Below are positions 52,765 to 61,355 of a stretch of 64,000 nt of DNA, in pieces. Below the pieces are notes generated by a model that ran no database searches, was not told where the DNA came from, and saw only the letters and a list, made by a program, of their open reading frames with translations. The stretch's first letter is position 1; each line of letters begins with the position of its first letter. Source of the stretch: SIG575 sp964474295 (GTDB taxonomy: Bacteria; Bacillota; Clostridia; Oscillospirales; Acutalibacteraceae); NCBI GenBank assembly GCA_964474295.1, contig CAYYRN010000004.1, forward strand, positions 1 through 64,000, read 5' to 3'. The translations under genes were made by a program, and so were the position numbers.

Positions 52765-53268
52765 ATTCCAATGCTCTCTCGTTACCTCTGCCGCAAGTTT
52801 TCCGTTACGGCAGAGATGCGAGTATTCGTTGAATTTAATTTTAATCGGGAACGGCTCATCGCACGGTGTAATCAGGCGGAATTTTCCGTTTCCGTCCGAA
52901 TACAAATCACCAAGCGGTGTGTTCTCCCCGATTGATGAAAAAAAGTCGATTACGTTGTCTATATTTTCAAATTCGTAAACGTGAACCTTTTGGGGAATAA
53001 TAGCTTTGACATCAGAGTTAATGTCATTTACCGTAAAGAAAATAACACAGCCGCCGTCATTGAGCGGAATTGTTTCGATTGTGAGCTGTCCCGATGGGTC
53101 GATATCTCTTCCGAGTTCCTTGCGAACTCTGTCGAGAACAGTCCATATTACACGTCTTGTTTCGATATTTGAATAATCCATATTTTCGTATGTAATATCC
53201 AAGTCGAACATATCGTCGGGGCTGAGTTCTACAATGATTTTAGCGTGGTTAGGCGAGTTTATTTTCAT
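52726..53268 (-). CDS. mecA: MecA-type ClpC adaptor protein
   Basis: A 180-residue MecA-family protein. The N-terminal substrate-binding half has ELSPDDMFDLDITYENMDYSNIETRRVIWTVLDRVRKELG. The C-terminal half carries the repeated betaalpha pattern ending in LAAEVTREHWNLKV. In B. subtilis, MecA delivers ComK and other substrates to the ClpCP protease. It is slightly shorter than B. subtilis MecA (218 aa), with a shorter acidic linker. It lies alone on the minus strand, with its stop inside the rpe coding region. Confidence 0.8.
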   Translation of the reverse strand: MKINSPNHAKIIVELSPDDMFDLDITYENMDYSNIETRRVIWTVLDRVRKELGRDIDPSGQLTIETIPLNDGGCVIFFTVNDINSDVKAIIPQKVHVYEFENIDNVIDFFSSIGENTPLGDLYSDGNGKFRLITPCDEPFPIKIKFNEYSHLCRNGKLAAEVTREHWNLKVADFGISAKR

Positions 53269-53303
53269 TTCGGCACCTCATTCATTAGTTGCTTCTTAAT
53301 ATT

Positions 53304-53332
53304 ATAATATACTCAACTTGCTTGTTCTGCAA
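53304..53332 (-). promoter_or_regulatory. Possible promoter of mecA
   Basis: Minus strand TTGCAG (53332-53327), a 17-base spacer, then TATTAT (53309-53304), about 35 bases before the ATG. Confidence 0.5.
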
Positions 53333-53389
53333 TAATCAAAAGTTGGAAAATTTAATGCACAGTTTATTTTTATTCGGGAGGGATTACTT

Positions 53390-53632
53390 GTGGCGAAGAA
53401 AAAAGATTCAATGCCTGTTTTGAGCAAAAAACGAAAAAGCTTTTACGATTTTCGCAAGGATTATCCCGGAACCGCATATACTCAAATGAGAAAAAAAGAT
53501 TCGGATGAAATTTACGATACAAAGGGAAAAATAAAGCTCGCACTTACAATTTTGGGGCTGATAATTTTGTTCCTGACGGCATATTTTGTAACATCAATGC
53601 TTCTCGGAATTTCACATCAAGCGATAGGGTGA
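53390..53632 (+). CDS. Small single-helix membrane protein
   Basis: An 80-residue protein. A basic N-terminal half (VLSKKRKSFYDFRKDYPG) precedes one C-terminal membrane helix (about 51-73, KLALTILGLIILFLTAYFVTSMLLG). No family is recognised. The start GTG at 53390 follows GGGAGGG. Its TGA stop forms part of AGGGTGA, 6 bases before the amylase TTG start, so it is coupled to the GH13 gene. A function in anchoring or regulation is guesswork. Confidence 0.6.
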   Translation: MAKKKDSMPVLSKKRKSFYDFRKDYPGTAYTQMRKKDSDEIYDTKGKIKLALTILGLIILFLTAYFVTSMLLGISHQAIG

Positions 53633-53638
53633 ATAATT

Positions 53639-55501
53639 TTGTATATACCTTATAATTCAAGAAAAGACTATCACAAAAGTAAATTCGGTGCTGTCGAGGA
53701 AGGAACACCTGTTGTGTTCAGAATCGTTATGCCCAGAAATTTTTCCGTAAGTGCCGCTTACCTTGTAATTCGTGAAGAATTCAGCCGTGAAAAGCAGCAG
53801 CTTTCCATGCAATGGGATTGTATGCAAGGCGATTCGGAAGAATGGTGGAAAATCGAATTTACACCCGAAAGCGAAGGCTTATATTTTTATCATTTTGAAT
53901 ATGACACTCCTTTCGGAAGGAGTGTCATTCTTCTTGAAAAGAACGGCTTCGGAACGCTCAATTCATCAGGAAAAGATTGGCAAATGACGGTTTACGAAAA
54001 AGGCTTTACCGCGCCGGATAAATTCAAGGGTGGCATAATTTATCAAATTTTCCCCGACAGATTTGCTTTTTCGGGAAAAGTCAAGAAGAATGTGCCGAGC
54101 AACAGGGTGCTGAGATGCGACCGTGAAAATGAGCCTTACTGGAAACCGAACGAGAAAGGGATTACTCTCAACAATGATTTTTTCGGCGGAGATCTCGAAG
54201 GCATAAGAAAGAAGCTTCCGTACCTCAAATCGCTCAATGTTACTTGCATTTACCTGAATCCGATTTTCAGGGCAAATTCAAACCACCGTTACGACACCGG
54301 TGATTATCTTTCCGTAGACCCCTTGCTCGGTGACGAAAAGGATTTTAAAAACCTTTGCCGTGATGCAAAAAAAGAGGGAATCTCAATAATACTTGACGGT
54401 GTTTTCAGTCATACGGGTGATGACAGCGTTTATTTTAACAAATATTCAAATTATTCTTCGCTCGGTGCATATCAATCAAAAAATTCGCCATATTATAATT
54501 GGTACAAATTCCGTTCATTCCCCGATGATTACGAGTGTTGGTGGGGAATTAAAATTTTGCCCGAAGTGACGGAGGAAAATGAAGATTTTCTTCGCTTCAT
54601 AACGGGTGAAAACGGCGTTTTGAGAAAATGGATGAGGCTCGGTGCGGACGGCTGGAGGCTTGATGTTGCCGATGAGCTGCCCGATGTTTTTCTTGACAGG
54701 CTGAGATGTGCCGTCAAGGAGGAAAAAGAAGATGCGCTGATTCTCGGTGAAGTGTGGGAAGATGCTTCAAACAAGGTAAGCTATTCGGTAAGAAGAAGAT
54801 ATCTTTTAGGGAAACAGCTCGACAGTGTTATGAACTATCCTTTTGCCGAAGCAATTATAAGGTTTGTAAGAACGGGCGACACATCATCGTTCGGTGAAAG
54901 TATAATGACCGTGTTGGAAAATTATCCGAAAACGGTTGTTGATGTTTTGATGAATCACATAGGTTCTCACGATACTATGAGGATAATAAACGCCCTTGCG
55001 GGCGAGAGTCTTGCAAACAAATCCCGTGACTGGCAGTCGGGAAGAAAATTGAGCAAAGAAGACTATGCAAAGGGTATTCGTCTTGTAAAGCTGGCATCGG
55101 TAATTCAGTTTACTTTACCAGGAATACCGTCAATTTATTACGGCGACGAAATCGGTATGCAGGGGTATGCAGACCCGTTTAACAGAGCTTGCTTTATCGA
55201 AGAAAATGCAGAAGAATCTTTGCTTGAGCATTACAGAAAGCTCGGCAAAATAAGAACGGAAAACTCTTGCTTTAAAGAGGGTAGTTTTAAAATATTAAGC
55301 TGCGAAAGAGCCTGCATAGCTTATGTAAGGCAGGATGAAAGCAGTGCCGTTCTTGTAATTGTAAACAGAAACGAAACGGAAATAGACTATTATTTGAATG
55401 AGGAATGGCATTTCGGTGAAGTGATTTTCGGTGCGGAAGAATGTTCACGTTTTGTAAAAATTCCCGCATTGAGCAGTGTTATGATAAAAATAAGGAAATG
55501 A
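53639..55501 (+). CDS. GH13 alpha-amylase family glycosidase (neopullulanase-like)
   Basis: A 620-residue cytosolic amylase. An N-terminal beta-domain (about 1-120, CBM34-like) precedes the (beta/alpha)8 barrel starting GGIIYQIFPDRFAFSG. Conserved regions are VFSHTGDD, GWRLDVADELPD (nucleophile Asp at about 341), LILGEVWED (acid Glu at about 371) and HIGSHDTMR (Asp at about 444). No signal peptide is present. It should hydrolyse alpha-1,4 and perhaps alpha-1,6 links of maltodextrin or pullulan oligosaccharides. The start is TTG at 53639. Confidence 0.88.
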   Translation: MYIPYNSRKDYHKSKFGAVEEGTPVVFRIVMPRNFSVSAAYLVIREEFSREKQQLSMQWDCMQGDSEEWWKIEFTPESEGLYFYHFEYDTPFGRSVILLEKNGFGTLNSSGKDWQMTVYEKGFTAPDKFKGGIIYQIFPDRFAFSGKVKKNVPSNRVLRCDRENEPYWKPNEKGITLNNDFFGGDLEGIRKKLPYLKSLNVTCIYLNPIFRANSNHRYDTGDYLSVDPLLGDEKDFKNLCRDAKKEGISIILDGVFSHTGDDSVYFNKYSNYSSLGAYQSKNSPYYNWYKFRSFPDDYECWWGIKILPEVTEENEDFLRFITGENGVLRKWMRLGADGWRLDVADELPDVFLDRLRCAVKEEKEDALILGEVWEDASNKVSYSVRRRYLLGKQLDSVMNYPFAEAIIRFVRTGDTSSFGESIMTVLENYPKTVVDVLMNHIGSHDTMRIINALAGESLANKSRDWQSGRKLSKEDYAKGIRLVKLASVIQFTLPGIPSIYYGDEIGMQGYADPFNRACFIEENAEESLLEHYRKLGKIRTENSCFKEGSFKILSCERACIAYVRQDESSAVLVIVNRNETEIDYYLNEEWHFGEVIFGAEECSRFVKIPALSSVMIKIRK

Positions 55502-55507
55502 TTGTAA

Positions 55508-55536
55508 TTGACAGAATCCGTCATTTAGTGTATAAT
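55508..55536 (+). promoter_or_regulatory. Consensus promoter of the tarI-tarJ operon
   Basis: TTGACA (55508-55513), a 17-base spacer, then TATAAT (55531-55536). It lies 40 bases before the tarI start and within 10 bases of the amylase stop. Confidence 0.85.
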
Positions 55537-55576
55537 AAATACCCCTTAATTCAGGGCAGTGAAAGGATTTGATGCT

Positions 55577-56284
55577 ATGAATATTGCGGTGATTCTTGCA
55601 GGCGGTACGGGAAGCCGAATGGGTATGGTTGACAGACCTAAGCAGTTCATTGACATTTACGGAAAACCGGTTGTCATTCACACAATCGAAGCCTTTGAAA
55701 TCAATGAAAGTATAGATGCGATTTGCGTTATATGCACAAAAGAGTGGCAGGAGGATTTGTCACTTTGGCTTAAAGAGTACGATATCCGCAAGGTGCGTTG
55801 GATTGGTGATGCGGGAAAAACACGTCAGGAATCTTCCTTAAACGCACTCAACGCAATAAAAAATGATGTCGGCGGGGATGATATTATTATTATTCACGAT
55901 TCGGCACGTCCGCTTATTTCACAGCGAATTATCAATGAAAACATCGAAAAAGTAAAAGAATACGGTGCTTGCGATACTGTAATTCCGGCGCAGGATACAA
56001 TTATCCGTTCTCTTAACGGCGAATATCTGGAATCAATACCGGCAAGACGTGAGCTTTATCTCGGTCAAACGCCGCAGTCTTTTAAGTATTCTATTGTCAG
56101 AAAGGCTTATGACGATTATTTTTCTCTGCCCGAAAACGAACGTCCCGTGATGACGGATGACTGCGGACTTGTTCTTGCAAGCGGAGTAAAAATCGGTATG
56201 GCAATGGGCGATAAGCTCAATATGAAGATGACAACGATGGAGGATTTGCTCTTAATAAAATCGATTGTCAGAACTTCGAGGTGA
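55577..56284 (+). CDS. tarI: D-ribitol-5-phosphate cytidylyltransferase (TarI/IspD family)
   Basis: A 235-residue nucleotidyltransferase. The N-terminus MNIAVILAGGTGSRMG with RPKQFIDIYGKPVVIHTIEAF is the shared TarI/IspD signature. IHDSARPLIS and MTDDCGLVLASG also fit. Sequence alone cannot exclude the isoprenoid enzyme IspD, but the next gene is a TarJ-type dehydrogenase and the third a polyol-phosphate polymerase. That makes synthesis of CDP-ribitol for a wall polymer more likely. The ATG at 55577 follows AAAGGA. Its stop is embedded in AGGTGA before tarJ. Confidence 0.82.
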   Translation: MNIAVILAGGTGSRMGMVDRPKQFIDIYGKPVVIHTIEAFEINESIDAICVICTKEWQEDLSLWLKEYDIRKVRWIGDAGKTRQESSLNALNAIKNDVGGDDIIIIHDSARPLISQRIINENIEKVKEYGACDTVIPAQDTIIRSLNGEYLESIPARRELYLGQTPQSFKYSIVRKAYDDYFSLPENERPVMTDDCGLVLASGVKIGMAMGDKLNMKMTTMEDLLLIKSIVRTSR

Positions 56285-56290
56285 CGGCAG

Positions 56291-57331
56291 TTGTTTGTAA
56301 AAAGCTACAAAATAACGGAACCGAAACGCTTTGAAATTTTCGTTGAGGATATCAGCGAAGATAAAGTTTTGGTTCGACCGGAATATCTTGCAATTTGCAA
56401 AGCCGACATAAGGTATTACCTCGGCAACAGGGAAAGAACTGTGCTTAAAAGAAAATTTCCGATGAGCTTGGTGCATGAGGGCATAGGCACTGTTGCCCGT
56501 GACAGAAGCGGAAAATTCAAAGCAGGGCAGAAAGTTGTTATGATACCCTGCGAAAAAGCCGAATGTGACGGGGGAAAATGTGCATCCTGCGTCAGAAATT
56601 TCGATTATCTCAAAGACAATTATTGCCCGAAATCAAAATTTCGCTCAAGCAATGCAGACGGCTTCAGCAAGGAAATGATTAATATCGATTCGGAGTATAT
56701 TCTGCCGATACCTGACTCAATAGGTGTTGAAGCGGTGTTCTCGGAGTTGATTTCCGTTGCGTGCTGTGCTATGCGCAGGGCAGATTTGTGGAATAAAGAT
56801 GTGAAAGAAATTTCTGTCTGGGGCGACGGAATAATGGGGTATATCATCGCTCTTGTCGCACATTACGGACTTGGTGCCGATGTGAATGTTATAGGTGTCA
56901 GCCGTGAAAAGCTTAAAATGTTTAATTTTGCGAAAACCTTTTTGGCAAGCGATATCTCAAATCTTCCCCAAACGCAGGCGTGTATTGAAGCTGTAGGCGG
57001 GAATAATTCTTCCACTGCAATAAATCAGGCTATTGATGTTTGTTCGCCGGGAGGTTCGATTGTCCTCTGCGGTGTGGCGGGCGAGAATGTGCCTATTAAT
57101 ACCCGTATGGTGCTTGAAAAGGGACTTTCTCTGCTCGGAGCTACCCGTTCGGCTGTTTGCGATTTTGAAAAAGCGATAGAACTTCTGGAAAAAGATGAAT
57201 TTAAAGAAAAAATCCTCAAGCTTGTTGAGGGTATAGATGTTGTGGATAATATAAGAAAGTATTATGAGGCCTTTGAAAACGCATCTCACTCGGATTCACT
57301 CGGTAAAAGAATCATAAAACTTATTTTTTAA
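56291..57331 (+). CDS. tarJ: Ribulose-5-phosphate reductase TarJ-like (zinc-type alcohol dehydrogenase)
   Basis: A 346-residue medium-chain dehydrogenase. It has a GroES-like N-domain with catalytic-metal residues in AICKADIRYYLG and LVHEGIG, and a structural cysteine cluster CEKAECDGGKCASCVRNFDYLKDNYC (about 80-110). The nucleotide domain has VWGDGIMGYIIALVAHYGLG. It should reduce ribulose-5-phosphate to ribitol-5-phosphate with NADPH, feeding tarI. The start is TTG at 56291, 6 bases after AGGTGA containing tarI's stop. A DnaA-box-like TGTGGATAA lies inside it at 57241. Confidence 0.85.
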   Translation: MFVKSYKITEPKRFEIFVEDISEDKVLVRPEYLAICKADIRYYLGNRERTVLKRKFPMSLVHEGIGTVARDRSGKFKAGQKVVMIPCEKAECDGGKCASCVRNFDYLKDNYCPKSKFRSSNADGFSKEMINIDSEYILPIPDSIGVEAVFSELISVACCAMRRADLWNKDVKEISVWGDGIMGYIIALVAHYGLGADVNVIGVSREKLKMFNFAKTFLASDISNLPQTQACIEAVGGNNSSTAINQAIDVCSPGGSIVLCGVAGENVPINTRMVLEKGLSLLGATRSAVCDFEKAIELLEKDEFKEKILKLVEGIDVVDNIRKYYEAFENASHSDSLGKRIIKLIF

Positions 57332-57336
57332 AGAGA

Positions 57337-58551
57337 GTGATAAACACGAAGACTTTTGCAAAACGGTTAAAAAATTTTATAAAGACACATATTAAAAAGT
57401 TTCTTTTCAAAAAATTTACGCCGCTTGTTTTCAAATTCTATTCACATAAGCCGATAAACGAAAAACTTGTGGTCTTTGCAGATTCTTCCGCCGTTATTCT
57501 TCCCGACAATATGACCGATATTTATGAAAGGCTCAATGCCTTGGGCTACGAAACAAGAGTGTTTCTAAAACGCAAAACATCAAAAAAATGGTATAAGGAT
57601 AAGCTGTACGAAATTGCAAATTCGTTCAGGTTTACAAAATATTATGCGGTATGCAGGTGCCTTATACTGACCGACTATTATTATTACGCTTATGCAAACA
57701 AACCGAGAAAGAATCAGCAGGTAATTCAGCTTTGGCACGGTTGCGGAGCGTTTAAAAAATGGGGCTACTCCACAGTGAATTTGGAGTGGGGAGCCGACAG
57801 AAAATCGCTTGAGGATTACCCGATTCATAACACGTACACTTACGTCACCGTGTCCTCAAGTAATGTTAAGAAGTATTATTCCGAAGCTTTCAATTGCGAT
57901 GAGAGTATAATTTGTGCGGACGGAGTACCTCGGACGGATAAATATTTTGATAAAAGCTTTGTTGCTGCCGCCCGCAAAAAGGTTTTGGAAAAATATCCCG
58001 AAATCGGCAATAAAAAAATAATTCTTTATGCTCCGACTTTCAGGGGCGTTTCTAAGGGTAAGGCAAGCTTTACGCAGATGCTTGATTTTCTTTATTTAAA
58101 AAAACATCTCGGAAAAGAATATGTTTTTATCGTCAAGCTTCATCCGTTTGTAAAAAAAGGTATGAATATGAGCAATACGCTTTCGGAAATTTATTCGGGA
58201 TTTGTTTATGATGTTTCAAAAACCGTTGCGATTGATGAGGCTATGTGTGCGGCAGATATGGTAATTACGGATTATTCGTCTTTGATATTCGAGTATGCGC
58301 TTCTTTTAAGACCTATGATTTTTTTTGCGTACGACCTTGAACAGTATGACAGAGAAAGAAGCTTTTATTTCAATTATAAAGATTTTATCCCCGGTCAGGC
58401 GGTTTGCGACACGGAGGAGCTTTATTTAGCGATAAGAAAAAACGAAACTGATTTTGACAAAGAAAAGGTTAGAAAGTTCAGAGATTATTTTATGAGTGCT
58501 TGTGACGGAAAAAGCACAGACAGGATTATGAAAAGAATTTTTAGGGAGTGA
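57337..58551 (+). CDS. CDP-glycerol/ribitol-phosphate transferase family (TagB/TagF/TarF-like)
   Basis: A 404-residue glycosyltransferase-B-type polymerase. The characteristic motifs QLWHGCGAFKKWG (about 128), DGVPRTDKYF, ILYAPTFRG, FIVKLHPF and DMVITDYSSLIFEYALL (about 307) are all present. It would transfer glycerol- or ribitol-phosphate from the CDP-activated form to a lipid-linked acceptor outside teichoic acid or capsule. It begins 5 bases after tarJ (GTG) and its product matches the substrate made by tarI/tarJ. Its TGA is part of GGGAGTGA before dnaA. Confidence 0.85.
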   Translation: MINTKTFAKRLKNFIKTHIKKFLFKKFTPLVFKFYSHKPINEKLVVFADSSAVILPDNMTDIYERLNALGYETRVFLKRKTSKKWYKDKLYEIANSFRFTKYYAVCRCLILTDYYYYAYANKPRKNQQVIQLWHGCGAFKKWGYSTVNLEWGADRKSLEDYPIHNTYTYVTVSSSNVKKYYSEAFNCDESIICADGVPRTDKYFDKSFVAAARKKVLEKYPEIGNKKIILYAPTFRGVSKGKASFTQMLDFLYLKKHLGKEYVFIVKLHPFVKKGMNMSNTLSEIYSGFVYDVSKTVAIDEAMCAADMVITDYSSLIFEYALLLRPMIFFAYDLEQYDRERSFYFNYKDFIPGQAVCDTEELYLAIRKNETDFDKEKVRKFRDYFMSACDGKSTDRIMKRIFRE

Positions 58552-58559
58552 TAACAGAT

Positions 58560-59885
58560 ATGGATTCGTTCAAAGCGTTGTTTGATGAAGTAAAGAAAGA
58601 AATACAGAAAAATTTGTCGGAGGCTGTCTATAACGTATGGTTTGAGGAGCTTGAATTTGTTTCGTTTGACGGCACAGCGATTACACTGTCTATCGGTGAA
58701 TTTAAAAGGAAAATTATCGAGCAGAAGTTTATGCAGCTTTTGTCCGATTCGTTTGTAAAGGTTGCGGGCTTTGATGTTGAAATAAAATTTTCGGATTTAG
58801 GCACATCCAAAAGCCGTGAAGAAAGCGAAGAAATAAAAACAAAGGAATTAAATTCCGAAAAGGAAAGCACGTTTGATAACTTTATCGTCGGCCCGTCCAA
58901 CAAGTTCGCTCATGCGGCGGCTCTTGCGGTTTCCGTGAATCCGGGAGCGGTAAGCGAATATAATCCTCTTTTCATTTGGGGCAATTCGGGACTCGGAAAA
59001 ACTCACTTGTTAAAATCGATTGCAAATGAAATGCGAAAAAACAGACCCGAAATGAACATTCTTTCAACGCACGGCGAAGCAATTACAAACGAGCTTATCG
59101 AGTGTATACAAAAAGGTAAAATGAACCAGTTCCACGATAAGTACAGAACCGTTGACCTTTTGCTGGTCGATGATGTTCAGTTTATAGCAGGCAAGGTTCA
59201 GACGGAAGAAGAATTTTTCCACACTTTTAATTCTCTCTATAATGCGGGAAAGCAAATTGTTCTTACAAGTGACCGCCCGCCTAAAGATATGCCCACACTT
59301 GAAGAACGTCTGAGAACACGCTTTGAATGGGGACTTATTGCGGATATTCAACCGCCCGATTTGGAAACGAGAATGGCAATAATCAACAGAAAAGCGGAAA
59401 GTCTTAATCTTGTTATTCCCAATGAGGTTGTTTTATTTATTGCGGAAAAAATAAAAAGCAATGTCAGACAGCTTGAATGTGCCGTTAAAAACATTGCGGC
59501 TTACATAAATATTTACGGCACGTCAACAGTCACGATAAATATTGCACAAAACGCAATTAAAGATATTTTCAACGAAAACAATCAGTCGCCTGAAGTTCTC
59601 AGCAAAAAAATCATTGAAGAAGTTGCAAGAAGCTTCAGCATTGACGTCAATGAAATAACTTCAAAAAGGCAATATGCCGCCGCCACAAATTCAAGACAGG
59701 TAGCGATGTATATTATAAGCGAAATGACGGGCTTGCCCGCTAAAAAAATAGGCGAAAGCTTCAGCGGCAGAGATCACAGCACCGTGCTTTATTCCATAAG
59801 CAAGGTAAGAGCCGAAGTGAAGAAAAATTCTTCGCTGAAAAATACGATTGAGGATATTATGGAAAATGTCAGACAAAACGGATAA
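58560..59885 (+). CDS. dnaA: Chromosomal replication initiator DnaA
   Basis: A 441-residue AAA+ initiator. Domain I (about 1-80) is followed by a linker (80-105) and domain III, with TFDNFIVGPSNKFAHAA, Walker A GNSGLGKT (about 141-148) and Walker B LLLVDDVQF (about 200-208). Domain IV carries the DNA-binding helix-turn-helix and the signature FSGRDHSTVLYSISKV (about 400-415). All key residues look intact. Its position between teichoic-acid genes and maf, not beside dnaN, is unusual; it may be a second DnaA or a relocated one. The ATG at 58560 follows GGGAGTGA. Confidence 0.9.
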   Translation: MDSFKALFDEVKKEIQKNLSEAVYNVWFEELEFVSFDGTAITLSIGEFKRKIIEQKFMQLLSDSFVKVAGFDVEIKFSDLGTSKSREESEEIKTKELNSEKESTFDNFIVGPSNKFAHAAALAVSVNPGAVSEYNPLFIWGNSGLGKTHLLKSIANEMRKNRPEMNILSTHGEAITNELIECIQKGKMNQFHDKYRTVDLLLVDDVQFIAGKVQTEEEFFHTFNSLYNAGKQIVLTSDRPPKDMPTLEERLRTRFEWGLIADIQPPDLETRMAIINRKAESLNLVIPNEVVLFIAEKIKSNVRQLECAVKNIAAYINIYGTSTVTINIAQNAIKDIFNENNQSPEVLSKKIIEEVARSFSIDVNEITSKRQYAAATNSRQVAMYIISEMTGLPAKKIGESFSGRDHSTVLYSISKVRAEVKKNSSLKNTIEDIMENVRQNG

Positions 59886-60459
59886 CAAATCGAAAAAAAT
59901 CATATTGGCGTCCGCTTCTCTGAGAAGATGTGAACTGTTAAAGCTTATTACGGAAGATTTTGACGTGATAAGCGCCGATGTTGACGAAACGCTCGAAAAC
60001 GGTATTTCTCCCGAAGAAGCCGTAATATACCTGTCACGTAAAAAGGCGGCTGCGGTGTCGGAAAAAAACTGCGGCAGAATCGTAATCGGTGCGGACACGG
60101 TGGTTGTGTGTGGAGAAAAAATTTTAGGAAAGCCGCAGGATGATGACGATGCTTTTTCAATGCTGGCAATGCTGTCCGGCAGAACACATCGTGTGCTTAC
60201 GGGCGTCACGCTTACGGACGGAAAAAGAACGGAAAGCTTTTATGCGGAATCGGAAGTTACCTTTTGGAGCTTGAGCGAGGAAGAAATACGCTCATATATA
60301 AAAAGCGGTGAGGTCTGCGACAAAGCGGGAGCATACGCAATACAGGGCAGGGGTGCTTTGCTTGTTGAGAAAATCACGGGCGATTATTTCAACATTGTGG
60401 GACTTCCCGTTTCCGCACTGAACAGAAAAATTAAAGAATTTAAAGCCGCCGATATGTAA
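59866..60459 (+). CDS. maf: Maf nucleoside triphosphate pyrophosphatase
   Basis: A 197-residue house-cleaning pyrophosphatase (dTTP, UTP or modified NTPs) of the Maf family, linked to septum arrest. ILASASLRRCELLK, VIGADTVVVCGEKILGKP, GRTHRVLTGV and the C-terminal AYAIQGRGALLVEKITGDYFNIVGLP match. It overlaps dnaA by 20 bases, so the two are co-translated. GAGGA lies about 13 bases upstream; an in-frame start at 59848 is less favourable. Confidence 0.92.
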   Translation: MSDKTDNKSKKIILASASLRRCELLKLITEDFDVISADVDETLENGISPEEAVIYLSRKKAAAVSEKNCGRIVIGADTVVVCGEKILGKPQDDDDAFSMLAMLSGRTHRVLTGVTLTDGKRTESFYAESEVTFWSLSEEEIRSYIKSGEVCDKAGAYAIQGRGALLVEKITGDYFNIVGLPVSALNRKIKEFKAADM

Positions 60460-60506
60460 TGTTTTGTTTGTGTTTTGGGAAAAATAGTGAACGAATTAAA
60501 GTATTT

Positions 60507-60535
60507 TTGACATCAACGTCTAAAGTTGTTGACAT
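60507..60535 (+). repeat. Direct repeat TTGACAT before mgtC
   Basis: TTGACAT at 60507-60513 and again at 60529-60535, 22 bases apart (about two helical turns). The second copy is the -35 hexamer of the mgtC promoter. The spacing suits an activator or repressor bound to one face, but the element is short. Confidence 0.4.
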
Positions 60536-60557
60536 TTATTGAAAATTTATGTATAAT
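60529..60557 (+). promoter_or_regulatory. Consensus promoter of mgtC
   Basis: TTGACA (60529-60534), a 17-base spacer, then TATAAT (60552-60557): a perfect consensus sigma-A promoter. The expected transcript has a leader of about 85 bases. Confidence 0.88.
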
Positions 60558-60576
60558 ATCATAAACTGAATATTTC

Positions 60577-60632
60577 CCGCATACAAATATTTTTGTTTAC
60601 AAAAAGAAACCGTGTGCGGCATTAATTTTTTT
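60577..60632 (+). promoter_or_regulatory. Terminator-like hairpin in the mgtC leader
   Basis: CCGCATAC (60577-60584) pairs with GTGTGCGG (60612-60619) with one G-U pair. An inner stem TTTTTG/CAAAAA closes a 4-base loop at 60596-60599. A T-run of 7 follows (60626-60632). It lies between the promoter and the TTG start and looks like a transcription attenuator. Confidence 0.6.
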
Positions 60633-60649
60633 GGAGGGGAGTGAACAGC

Positions 60650-61342
60650 TTGGGAGCTGCTGTAATTAAAGAGATTTGTTCCTGGGAATGGGAATATATG
60701 CTTCGCCTTGTTGTTGCGTGTATGTGCGGTGCGTGTGTCGGCTTTGAAAGAAGCCGAAGGTTTAAAGATGCCGGTGTCAGAACTCATGTAATGGTTACTC
60801 TCGGTGCGGCGCTTGTTATGGTTGTTTCAAAGTACGGTTTTCAAGACGTGCAGGCTTTTGAAAACCTCAAGGTTGACGCATCCCGTATTGCGGCAAACGT
60901 TGTTTCCGGTGTCGGTTTCTTGGGCGCGGGCGTTATATTTTTTAAAGGCTCGTCAATTAAAGGTCTTACAACGGCTGCTGGTATTTGGACAACGGCAGGT
61001 ATCGGTCTTGCACTCGGCAGTGGTATGTATTTCGTCGGAATAATGTCAACCGTAATTGTCATAATAGCCCAGTTTTTCCTGCACCGTATTCTTAAAAGCG
61101 TGGATTCTTTTTCAACGAGCGAGTTGTCGGTAAGTCTTGACAATGAGCCGGGAGCGATTGAAGAATTTAAGGCTATGCTTGAAAAGGAAAAGCTTGTAAT
61201 TCAAACCTGTAAAATCATTAAAAACACAGAGGAAGGCACAATTACTTTTAAAGCAACGGTCAGAGTTCCGCACGATATGGAGTTTGAAGATTTTATTAAA
61301 ATCATAGAAAACAATCACAGAATTAAGTCAATCGAATTTTAA
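60650..61342 (+). CDS. MgtC/SapB family membrane protein
   Basis: A 230-residue membrane protein with about 5 helices. LRLVVACMCGACVGFERSRRFKDAGVRTHVMVTLGAAL is the MgtC/SapB signature; VSGVGFLGAGVIFFKG and LTTAAGIWTTAGIGLALG follow. The C-terminal 80 residues form an ACT-like soluble domain. MgtC proteins help survival at low magnesium and modulate ATP synthase or transport; the function of SapB relatives is less clear. The TTG at 60650 is chosen because GGAGGGG lies 10 bases upstream; the GTG at 60641 is too close. Confidence 0.88.
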   Translation: MGAAVIKEICSWEWEYMLRLVVACMCGACVGFERSRRFKDAGVRTHVMVTLGAALVMVVSKYGFQDVQAFENLKVDASRIAANVVSGVGFLGAGVIFFKGSSIKGLTTAAGIWTTAGIGLALGSGMYFVGIMSTVIVIIAQFFLHRILKSVDSFSTSELSVSLDNEPGAIEEFKAMLEKEKLVIQTCKIIKNTEEGTITFKATVRVPHDMEFEDFIKIIENNHRIKSIEF

Positions 61343-61355
61343 ACAAAACAAACAA

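Noticed and set aside
57241..57249. DnaA-box match TGTGGATAA near dnaA
   Set aside because: It is a single box inside the tarJ coding sequence with no cluster and no DNA-unwinding-element-like AT stretch around it, so I do not call an origin.
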